Positions 1-5,225 of a DNA stretch of 6,212 bases are shown here, piece by piece; within the stretch, counting starts at the first letter, position 1, and every line of letters starts with the position of its first letter. Origin of the DNA: Candidatus Zixiibacteriota bacterium (GTDB lineage: Bacteria; SM23-81; DAOVCL01); the NCBI GenBank assembly GCA_030670005.1, contig DAOVCL010000121.1:1-6212 (forward strand). Reading direction: 5' to 3'. The position numbers were made by a program, and so were the translations under genes. Below the pieces are notes generated by a model. It made no database searches. It was not told the origin of the DNA and saw only the letters and a list, made by a program, of their open reading frames with translations.

Positions 1-2
1 CT

Positions 3-50
3 TTCTACCGTGGCGGAGAGGAGTGGTGTGATTCAGTGGTGGACCCTTAA
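3..50 (+). CDS. Possible C-terminal tail of an upstream gene (partial)
   Basis: The third forward frame is open from the window edge and ends at a TAA at 48-50, with the tail FYRGGEEWCDSVVDP. The stop overlaps the Shine-Dalgarno of the kinase gene (49-55) and lies 11 bases before its ATG, the usual spacing inside an operon. The product cannot be identified from 15 residues. Frame 1 is also open here (to 102), so the reading frame is not certain. If it is real, the signalling operon begins upstream of the window. Confidence 0.35.
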   Translation, partial: FYRGGEEWCDSVVDP

Positions 51-61
51 AGGAGTGGAAT

Positions 62-1423
62 ATGTCGATCAACCAGATAGAGGGGTTAGAGGGAGAACTT
101 GACAAGGCTCAAAAGAGGATAACTCAGCTTGAGTTCACCAATCAATCCTTTCTCCAATCCCTTAGTCGATTGGAGTCTGCAGGGGAGTTCCAGGAGAGGG
201 TCGAGTTATCCATAGACCTGGATCAACTGGCGGAGATACTCCTGGATGAGGCTGGAGAACTGATCAAGCTAGAGGTCTCTGCCCTGTTCCTGGTTGAGCC
301 TCATTCTCAGGCCTTCAAACTGAAGTTATCCAGGCCCTCGGATTCCGCTACCCTCTGCCAGGAGGAGGTGAAGAGGCAGATAGAGTCTGGCGTATTCTCC
401 TGGGTGTTAAATCAGAGAAGATTGGCTGTAATCCCTTCCTTAGCCTTGGATGAGGGGAAGGGAGAGCTGATTATGGTTCCCCTCACTACAGCCAAGCGAA
501 CCATTGGGATGTTACTCGCCCTTGTCGGGGTGGCAGTTGATCTCATCCCCCAGGGGTCGCTTAAGCTTCTCTCGATTATGGTCAAACAGGCTGCCTTTGC
601 CATTGAGAACAACCAGTTGTATCAGGGCTTGAAGGATTATAGCCTTAATTTGGAGAAGATGGTGGATGAGAGGACGCAGAAGTTAAGGGAAACTCAATCC
701 CAGCTCCTGCGATCCTCTAAGCTGGCTGCGGTGGGACAGTTGGCCGCAGGAGTGGCTCATGAGCTGAACAATCCCTTAGGAGGTATTTTGGGGTATACCC
801 AATGGCTTCTGGAGAAATTGGAGGTTGTCAACTTTCCAGAGGAGAATACCGCCCAGGTTAGAAAATGGTTGGAATTTATCGAAAAGGAGACCAAGAGGTG
901 CAAGGCAATAGTGGGGGGGCTGCTCGGATTCTCCCGCAGTGCAGAGATGGATTTTAAACCCTTAGATATCAATCAGATCCTCCAGGAAACCCTTCTCTTC
1001 TCCGAGCCAAGCCTGAAGCTAAAGAAGATTAAACTGGTAAAAGGGTTTGACCTTACGCTTCCCCAGATTAACGGGAATGCCGAACAACTCCAACAGGTCT
1101 TTACCAACCTTATACTCAATGCCCAAAAGGCGATGCCCCAAAGGGGAGTTCTTAAAGTAAGCTCTGAATTTGACCCCAAGAAAAGGGAGATACGGATAAG
1201 ATTTCGGGATACCGGGTGTGGCATACCGAATGAGATCCTAAGTAGGATATTTGACCCCTTCTTTACCACCAGCAAACCGGGTGAGGGAACGGGTTTAGGC
1301 CTATCGGTGAGCTATGGGATAGTAAAGGGTCATGGTGGACATATAGAGGTGAAAAGCAAGGTGGGGAAGGGTTCAACATTTACTGTCTTCTTGCCAGAGG
1401 GGAGGGATGATGTCCGCGGTTAG
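62..1423 (+). CDS. Soluble GAF-domain sensor histidine kinase
   Basis: This gene encodes a cytoplasmic two-component histidine kinase of 453 aa, the likely phosphate donor for the three receivers encoded downstream. No signal peptide or membrane segment is visible. A short N-terminal coiled coil (about 5-40) leads into a GAF-like sensor domain (about 48-185), then a linker helix, a HisKA domain (about 215-295) and a HATPase_c domain (about 335-446). The phosphoacceptor is His233 in VAHELNNPL. Glu234 and Asn237 form the ExxN motif linked in HisKA proteins to phosphatase activity, so it may be bifunctional. The ATP site shows the N box (N349, N353), G1 (DTGCGIP, 383-389), F box (FDPFF, 397-401) and G2 (GEGTGLGL, 407-414). 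The start is supported by AAAGGAG at 49-55, six bases before the ATG. The GAF ligand is unknown. The catalytic half resembles NtrB-like soluble kinases, but the neighbours argue for c-di-GMP control rather than nitrogen regulation. Confidence 0.93.
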   Translation: MSINQIEGLEGELDKAQKRITQLEFTNQSFLQSLSRLESAGEFQERVELSIDLDQLAEILLDEAGELIKLEVSALFLVEPHSQAFKLKLSRPSDSATLCQEEVKRQIESGVFSWVLNQRRLAVIPSLALDEGKGELIMVPLTTAKRTIGMLLALVGVAVDLIPQGSLKLLSIMVKQAAFAIENNQLYQGLKDYSLNLEKMVDERTQKLRETQSQLLRSSKLAAVGQLAAGVAHELNNPLGGILGYTQWLLEKLEVVNFPEENTAQVRKWLEFIEKETKRCKAIVGGLLGFSRSAEMDFKPLDINQILQETLLFSEPSLKLKKIKLVKGFDLTLPQINGNAEQLQQVFTNLILNAQKAMPQRGVLKVSSEFDPKKREIRIRFRDTGCGIPNEILSRIFDPFFTTSKPGEGTGLGLSVSYGIVKGHGGHIEVKSKVGKGSTFTVFLPEGRDDVRG

Positions 1424-1457
1424 GGGGAATGTCAAGCTTCGGGCTGATACCTTGGTC

Positions 1458-1465
1458 GAGGAGGT
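1458..1465 (+). promoter_or_regulatory. Shine-Dalgarno that decides the start of the diguanylate cyclase gene
   Basis: GAGGAGGT lies seven bases before the ATG at 1473. It is the strongest ribosome-binding site near this gene's 5' end and favours the 1473 start over the upstream in-frame ATG at 1407, which would overlap the kinase gene by 17 bases. The 1407 start has its own purine-rich upstream sequence (GAGGGGAGGG, 1397-1406), so it cannot be excluded. Confidence 0.65.
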
Positions 1466-1472
1466 AAAAGAT

Positions 1473-2399
1473 ATGGAGAGCAGTTTCATCTTAGTGGTTG
1501 ATGATGAGGAGATAATGAGGAGTTTCCTTCAAGATGTCCTCGCCGGGGAAGGCTACCAGGTGGATGTCGCTCCCACAGGTGAGGAAGCGGTAAATAAAGC
1601 CAGCAGGAAGAAATACGATCTGGTTATCACCGATATAAAGATGCCAGGGATTGATGGAATGGGGGTCTTAAGCCAGGTGAAGGAGCTTAGCCCCACAACT
1701 GAGGTGGTAGTGATGACCGGATACGCCTCCTTGGAATCGGCGGTAGAATCTATGAAGAAGGGGGCTGCTGATTACATCACCAAACCTTTCAACATTGACC
1801 AGATAAGGATTGTGGTGGCTAAGACCTTGGAGAGAAGGAAATTGAAACAGAAGGCCGAAGATGAGGAGTTCTACAAACATCTTTCGCGCACAGATGGGCT
1901 AACAGACCTCTACAATCAACGTTTCTTCCATCAATTGTTGGAGTCGGAGATCTCTCGGGCAAAGAGGTTTAGACAGTCACTTTGCCTTTTAATGCTTGAT
2001 ATAGATAACTTCAAGGTATACAACGATACAAATGGCCACCCCGCTGGCGATCAGGCCTTAAAGCAGTTGGCCTGGATATTGAATAAATCTGTGCGTAGTT
2101 GTGATATGGTAGCCAGATATGGAGGGGAGGAATTTGTCGTTATCGCCCCTCAGACAGACCTGGAGGGAGGAAAAATACTGGCTACCAGGTTGAACCGGTT
2201 AGTGAAAGAGGCCAAATTCGATAAGGAAGAGGTCCTCCCCCAGGGCAGATTAACGGTTAGCATTGGTGTGGCCAGTTTCCCTGATCAGGCATCAGATAAA
2301 CGGGACCTCATAGAGAAATCAGACCAGGCCCTCTATCGGGCCAAAGCCGGGGGGAGGGATAAGGTTTGTATCTATGGAGAGAAGGATGAAGAGGGCTAA
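1473..2399 (+). CDS. Response regulator with GGDEF output: diguanylate cyclase
   Basis: This gene encodes a 308-aa cytoplasmic response regulator that should make cyclic di-GMP from two GTP. The N-terminal receiver (1-120) has the acidic pair D10/D11, phosphoacceptor D54 (VITDIKMPG), switch T82 and K104-P105. A charged helical linker (115-135) leads to a GGDEF domain (about 138-303). Its signature is GGEEF (217-221), an active variant, with metal/substrate residues in LDIDNFKVYNDTNGH (175-189) and GD at 192-193. An inhibitory I-site R208-S-C-D211 sits exactly five residues before GGEEF, so product feedback inhibition is expected. This is the receiver-GGDEF layout of PleD/WspR-type cyclases, with a single receiver as in WspR. 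The start at 1473 is preferred because it has a strong Shine-Dalgarno and puts the receiver at the N-terminus; starting at 1407 would add 22 unconserved-looking residues. It follows the kinase gene and overlaps the next one. Confidence 0.92.
   Translation: MESSFILVVDDEEIMRSFLQDVLAGEGYQVDVAPTGEEAVNKASRKKYDLVITDIKMPGIDGMGVLSQVKELSPTTEVVVMTGYASLESAVESMKKGAADYITKPFNIDQIRIVVAKTLERRKLKQKAEDEEFYKHLSRTDGLTDLYNQRFFHQLLESEISRAKRFRQSLCLLMLDIDNFKVYNDTNGHPAGDQALKQLAWILNKSVRSCDMVARYGGEEFVVIAPQTDLEGGKILATRLNRLVKEAKFDKEEVLPQGRLTVSIGVASFPDQASDKRDLIEKSDQALYRAKAGGRDKVCIYGEKDEEG
2376..2385 (+). promoter_or_regulatory. Shine-Dalgarno inside the cyclase gene, for the lone receiver
   Basis: GGAGAGAAGG lies inside the end of the cyclase coding region, directly before the ATG at 2386; its GGAG core is six bases from that ATG. 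The alternative in-frame ATG at 2374 has only a weak AAGG at 2361-2364. This favours the 2386 start, giving a 14-base overlap with the upstream gene and likely translational coupling. Confidence 0.5.
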
Positions 2400-2745
2400 G
2401 GTTCTGGTAGTTGATGATGAGCCGGTGATCAGAAGCCTTCTCTCCGATGTTCTCGGGGAGGAAGGTCTGGATGTAGTGGTGGCAGAGGGAGGGAAGGAGG
2501 GGATAGAGAGAGCGAGAAATGACCGCTTTGATCTTGTCTTCACTGATGTTCATATGCCCGATGTAAATGGGATAGAGGTGCTTAAGGCAGTAAAGAGGAT
2601 GGAAAAACCAACCCAGGTTATCCTTATGGACAGCTATCCAGATAGTTTGGTGGAAAAGGGACTATCTCTGGGAGCCTATGGCTGCCTGCATAAACCCTTC
2701 GAGCTGAAAGGTCTGAGATCTATCTTAGAGGATGTTTTGAAATGA
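2386..2745 (+). CDS. Stand-alone receiver (CheY-like) protein with an atypical switch residue
   Basis: This 119-aa single-domain response regulator has no output domain. It fills the whole receiver fold: acidic pair D10/D11 (VVDDEP), phosphoacceptor D54 (VFTDVHMPD) and K103-P104 (HKPF). It is probably phosphorylated, but the conserved Thr/Ser that couples phosphorylation to the conformational switch is replaced by D82 (ILMDSY, where its neighbours have MTGY), with S83 next to it. It may therefore signal differently, act as a phosphate sink for the kinase, or bind one of the flanking enzymes; these are inferences. The gene overlaps the cyclase gene by 14 bases (26 if ATG 2374 is used) and the phosphodiesterase gene by 4, so the three are probably co-translated. 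It resembles the receivers on either side (DVL-GEEG region), consistent with origin by tandem duplication. Confidence 0.88.
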   Translation: MKRAKVLVVDDEPVIRSLLSDVLGEEGLDVVVAEGGKEGIERARNDRFDLVFTDVHMPDVNGIEVLKAVKRMEKPTQVILMDSYPDSLVEKGLSLGAYGCLHKPFELKGLRSILEDVLK

Positions 2746-4100
2746 GCAAGATTCTAATCGTAGATGACGAGGATATCATCAGGGATATGGCCAAGGAGGT
2801 GTTGGCCGGTGAGGGATATGAAGTTATTACGGCTGGGGATGGCCGATTTGCACTGAGTAAGATCGAGGAGGGTGGGATTGATCTGCTCCTAACCGACATC
2901 AAAATGCCAGAGATAGACGGAATGGAGTTGATCAAGAAGGCCAAGAAGTTAGACCCCAATTTGCTTTCCATAATAATGACCGGATACGCTACCTTGGAGA
3001 CAGCGAGAAAGGCAATTAGGGAGGGGGCCTATGATTATCTCCTCAAACCGTTTGATCTGATTGAGCTGAGGATGGCTGTCTCTAAGGCTTTCCAGCGAAG
3101 GAGGTTGGAGGAGGAAAATGCCAGGCTAAAGCAGTTGACGGGCCTTTTTGAGGTTAGCCAGAAATTGAGTGGAACCATAGAGAAAGATGCTCTCTCCAAT
3201 CTTCTCCTTAAGTCGGCAATTGCCCAGACCCAGGCGGAACGGGGAGGGGTATGGTTGGTGGATGAGAGTGGGGAGATGCGAAGGGCCGTAACCATCGGGG
3301 ATAATTCTGATCTGAAAAAGATGGTGGGCAAAGCAGCCCAAAAGGGTAGACCCCTCTCCATGGCCTCGGATGAGGGAAAGGCGATCTTCCTCCCTTTAAA
3401 GAGGGGAAAGAAAGTGTTGGGGGTGATGACTCTCCAGAAGGGTAAATTGGGGACCAGTTTCAGCCCCGGGGATCGGGAACTTCTCAACCTTTTAGCCAAC
3501 CAGGCGGCGGTATCCCTGGAGAACAGCCATCTTTTCTCCAATCTCCAGGATGCCTATCTCTCCACCATAAAGTCATTAAGTCTTCTCCTTGAGGCCAATG
3601 ACCCCTACATAAAGGGGCATTCCCAGCGGGTAACTGAGCTCTGCCTGAAGCTAAGCAAAAGGTTTGACCTCGAGGAGAAAGATGTGGAACTTCTCTGGGA
3701 GGCTGCCCCTTTACACGATATAGGAAAGATAGCTATAAGCAATGAAATACTCCACAAGAGGGAAAAGCTTAGCCCCGCTGATTGGGAGGCCATAAAATCC
3801 CATCCGGTTGTGGCAGATGAGGTTTTGGCACCGATAGGTTTTCTGCGGCAGGCCAGAAAGATCGTGCGTCATCATCACGAGAGGGAGGATGGAAAAGGTT
3901 ATCCAGATGGGCTAACCGGAGAGGAGCTTGATTTACCCACCAAGATAATCATCGTTGCCGATGCCTACGATGCTATGGCCTCAGATCGCCCTTACCGGAG
4001 GAGGTTAACTAAGGAAAGGATCATTGAGGAGTTTAAGAAGGGCGAGGGGTCCCAGTTTGCCCCTGAGGTCGTCCACATTATTTTGGAGTTATTAAATTGA
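2742..4100 (+). CDS. Response regulator with GAF and HD-GYP output: c-di-GMP phosphodiesterase
   Basis: This 452-aa cytoplasmic protein should hydrolyse cyclic di-GMP under control of phosphorylation and a GAF-sensed signal. The receiver (1-120) has D8/D9, phosphoacceptor D52 (LLTDIKMPE), switch T80 and K102-P103. A coiled-coil linker (about 113-140) joins it to a GAF-like domain (about 140-265), and a second helix leads to HD-GYP (about 272-452). The metal and signature residues are intact: GHSQRV (H293), LHDIGK (H325-D326), HPVVADEV (H354), then H378-H379-E380 followed by DGKGYP (383-388), fitting the HHExxDGxGYP consensus, and VADAYDAMASDRPYR (406-419). The family produces pGpG or GMP. The ATG overlaps the stop of the preceding gene (ATGA, 2742-2745), with GAGGA at 2728-2732 as Shine-Dalgarno. 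It is the last gene of the operon, opposing the cyclase two genes upstream. RpfG is the best-known receiver-HD-GYP relative but lacks the GAF domain. Confidence 0.93.
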   Translation: MSKILIVDDEDIIRDMAKEVLAGEGYEVITAGDGRFALSKIEEGGIDLLLTDIKMPEIDGMELIKKAKKLDPNLLSIIMTGYATLETARKAIREGAYDYLLKPFDLIELRMAVSKAFQRRRLEEENARLKQLTGLFEVSQKLSGTIEKDALSNLLLKSAIAQTQAERGGVWLVDESGEMRRAVTIGDNSDLKKMVGKAAQKGRPLSMASDEGKAIFLPLKRGKKVLGVMTLQKGKLGTSFSPGDRELLNLLANQAAVSLENSHLFSNLQDAYLSTIKSLSLLLEANDPYIKGHSQRVTELCLKLSKRFDLEEKDVELLWEAAPLHDIGKIAISNEILHKREKLSPADWEAIKSHPVVADEVLAPIGFLRQARKIVRHHHEREDGKGYPDGLTGEELDLPTKIIIVADAYDAMASDRPYRRRLTKERIIEEFKKGEGSQFAPEVVHIILELLN

Positions 4101-4161
4101 CCTTTCTCTTGATTGCCGGGGAGAGGAAGAACCCAGCCATGAAGGTGGTTTCTTGAGTAGA

Positions 4162-4193
4162 CAGAACCCTGTTCTGCCCCAGTCAGAACAGGG
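4162..4193. repeat. Three-arm inverted repeat with competing hairpins
   Basis: CCCTGTTCTG (4167-4176) and CAGAACAGGG (4184-4193) are perfect 10-base complements around a 7-base loop. A second copy of CAGAAC at 4162-4167 can instead pair with GTTCTG (4171-4176) over a CCT loop, so the two hairpins exclude each other. No T-run follows, so this is not a standard terminator. The CAGAAC-CCT-GTTCTG core resembles the centre of the AGGTGGCAGAAC repeats, and AGGTGG is present at 4143-4148, so it may be a diverged or rearranged copy. Confidence 0.6.
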
Positions 4194-4221
4194 GATCTAA
4201 CCGCTTAGTTGATATAATTTT

Positions 4222-4247
4222 GTAGGGACAGATCTTCAGGTCTGTCC
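4222..4247 (+). repeat. GTAGGG-bordered hairpin repeat, copy 1
   Basis: GTAGGGACAGATC begins a hairpin that closes with GGTCTGTCC. It shares the GTAGGG border and short-hairpin layout with the elements at 4258-4284 and 6122-6145 (both read on the minus strand), although the stem sequences differ. It faces the copy at 4258-4284 across the T-run. This copy also serves as the stem of the operon terminator. Confidence 0.5.
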
Positions 4248-4256
4248 GTTTTTTTT
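4226..4256 (+). terminator. Rho-independent terminator of the c-di-GMP signalling operon
   Basis: GGACAGATC (4226-4234) pairs with GGTCTGTCC (4239-4247) in a 9-bp stem with one G-T wobble and a TTCA loop. It is followed by G and eight T's (4249-4256). It lies about 125 bases after the stop of the HD-GYP gene and is the best terminator candidate for that operon. Confidence 0.8.
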
Positions 4257-4257
4257 C

Positions 4258-4284
4258 GTAAGGGAAATTCATGAATTGCCCTAC
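4258..4284 (-). repeat. GTAGGG-bordered hairpin repeat, copy 2
   Basis: Read on the minus strand, it begins GTAGGGCAATTC and closes with GAATTTCCCTTAC. The centre AATTCATGAATT is a perfect 12-base palindrome, extended by GGG/CCC and GTA/TAC with one mismatch and one extra base. It lies immediately after the terminator T-run, convergent with copy 1. Confidence 0.5.
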
Positions 4285-4289
4285 CCTAG

Positions 4290-4323
4290 AGGTGGCAAAG
4301 CTCTGTTCTGCCACCTTATTTTT
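4290..4323 (+). terminator. AGGTGGCA hairpin repeat copy A with T-run (second terminator)
   Basis: AGGTGGCA (4290-4297) pairs with TGCCACCT (4309-4316). The stem continues inwards with one A/C mismatch and one G-T wobble to a TCT loop. TATTTTT follows (4317-4323). It belongs to the same family as 5772-5805 and 6025-6056 and could act as a back-up terminator 45 bases past the main one. Confidence 0.65.
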
Positions 4324-4398
4324 GCCCCTAAATGAAGGGATCATTCTGTTGGGAAGTAGATTAAGCGGTGTGACAAGATTTGGTAGTTGATTTTCCTC

Positions 4399-4427
4399 TT
4401 GATACTCGATGGTTGTTTGATTAAATT
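4399..4427 (+). promoter_or_regulatory. Candidate sigma-70 promoter for the nuclease cluster
   Basis: TTGATA (4399-4404; 5 of 6 matches to TTGACA) and TAAATT (4422-4427; 4 of 6 to TATAAT) are separated by exactly 17 bases. The element sits downstream of the terminators and about 160 bases before the nuclease start, which would leave a fairly long untranslated leader. The -10 box is only moderately good. Confidence 0.4.
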
Positions 4428-4577
4428 GTTTCTGAGGACAAGGGAGAGGAAATGGGTTGATAGAGTCGAGATAATGAGAAGCAATTCGAGGATATACTGT
4501 AGCCTTAGAAGAAGATAACTTGCACCTTCCAGAAGAGCGTGTGCTGTGCCGTCAGGGCTCTGCCACGATGGAGTAAA

Positions 4578-4584
4578 GAGGAGG
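4578..4584 (+). promoter_or_regulatory. Shine-Dalgarno that sets the nuclease start
   Basis: GAGGAGG lies five bases before the ATG at 4590. It decides against an in-frame GTG start at 4539, which has no comparable site and would place 17 extra residues in front of an otherwise typical signal peptide. Confidence 0.8.
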
Positions 4585-4589
4585 ATCTT

Positions 4590-5222
4590 ATGACGAATAA
4601 TAAATCAATTCACGGCACCAGACTTCTGCTTTTGTCCGGTATTATTCTTCTTGGTGTCTCTTTCATTCAAGCCCAGCAATCCACTCAGGATGTCCATCTT
4701 AAAAAAGGGCTGGAAAAGGCCAGAATCGAGAAGGTAATTGATGGGGATACGGTGGTTTTGACTGATGGAAGAAAGGTAAGACTTATCGGAATAGATACAC
4801 CTGAGCTTAATAATCCGAGTAAACCGGTGGAATACTATGCTGAGGAGGCAAAAAGGTTTACCGAAGAGCAATGTGAGGGTAAGCTGGTGACTCTGGAGTA
4901 TGGGAATCTTAGAAAAGATAGACACAATCGGACCCTGGCCTACATATATCTGCCAAGCGGGGAGATGTTGAATGAGAGGCTGGTTTCTGAAGGGTATGCT
5001 GTAGTCTATACCCAGTTTCCGTTCAAATACATAGAGCATTTTAGGGGGCTTGAGCAGAAAGCCCGCGAGGAGGAGAAGGGATTTTGGGGGACATATCTGG
5101 GCAATTCCGATGTCCGGAATCTTGTCCACGATTACATGCTGTTGGATGGAAAGGGTAGAGTTTTACTGCGTCGCTACTTAGCCAATTTACTAGGCTCACA
5201 TGCTCGTAAACTGGAGGATTAA
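4590..5222 (+). CDS. Secreted thermonuclease-family (SNase-like) nuclease
   Basis: This 210-aa exported protein of the staphylococcal nuclease family is expected to cleave DNA and possibly RNA, with Ca2+ as cofactor, outside the cytoplasm. Residues 1-28 form a signal peptide: a basic start (K5, H8, R11), a hydrophobic core (12-26) and a likely cleavage site after IQA (A28). The SNase domain spans about 43-166. All residues matching the S. aureus active site are present: D53 (IDGDTV), R64, D69 and E72 (RLIGIDTPE), and R114 (KDRHNR). The remaining 44 residues (167-210) form an unrecognised, partly helical, basic C-terminal extension beyond the usual domain end. There is no cysteine in the signal peptide to suggest a lipoprotein. 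The next gene begins 3 bases after the stop, so the two are surely co-transcribed. Whether it serves DNA scavenging, biofilm DNA turnover or something else cannot be read from the sequence. Confidence 0.92.
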   Translation: MTNNKSIHGTRLLLLSGIILLGVSFIQAQQSTQDVHLKKGLEKARIEKVIDGDTVVLTDGRKVRLIGIDTPELNNPSKPVEYYAEEAKRFTEEQCEGKLVTLEYGNLRKDRHNRTLAYIYLPSGEMLNERLVSEGYAVVYTQFPFKYIEHFRGLEQKAREEEKGFWGTYLGNSDVRNLVHDYMLLDGKGRVLLRRYLANLLGSHARKLED

Positions 5223-5225
5223 GCT

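Larger units (their letters stand above)
4101..4589. other. Intergenic stretch with hairpin repeats and a candidate promoter
   Basis: No credible coding region is visible. The first half (to about 4323) holds four palindromic structures in close succession: 4162-4193, 4226-4256, 4258-4284 and 4290-4323. Two of these are followed by T-runs and probably end the signalling operon. The second half holds a candidate sigma-70 promoter (4399-4427) and the leader of the nuclease gene. The last part of the leader contains GGGCTCTGCCAC (4555-4566), whose reverse complement matches the left arm of the AGGTGGCAGAnC repeat; this may be a decayed copy in the opposite direction. No riboswitch or tRNA was recognised. 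Confidence 0.6.

Noticed and set aside
62..1423. Assignment as NtrB/GlnL
   Set aside because: The HisKA-HATPase half is similar in kind, but the sensor is GAF-like and the partners are c-di-GMP enzymes, with no sigma-54 activator nearby.
3035..3541. 168-codon open frame on the minus strand
   Set aside because: It lies wholly inside the receiver-GAF-HD-GYP gene, whose domains and motifs are certain. The antisense translation shows no domain, and its length reflects the codon use of the real gene.
4213..4218. TATAAT as a -10 promoter box
   Set aside because: No -35-like sequence lies 16-18 bases upstream, and it sits directly before the terminator hairpin, so it would drive almost nothing.
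4162..4323. CRISPR array from the cluster of palindromic repeats
   Set aside because: The palindromes belong to different families, are not regularly spaced, have no spacer units of constant size, and no cas gene is present.
4101..4589. A c-di-GMP (GEMM) riboswitch between the two clusters
   Set aside because: The location next to c-di-GMP genes made it worth looking for, but no GEMM-like conserved core was seen; the structures present are simple repeats and terminators.
4605..5129. 174-codon open frame on the minus strand
   Set aside because: It lies antisense to the nuclease gene, which has a signal peptide and a full active site. The antisense protein has no recognisable motif.
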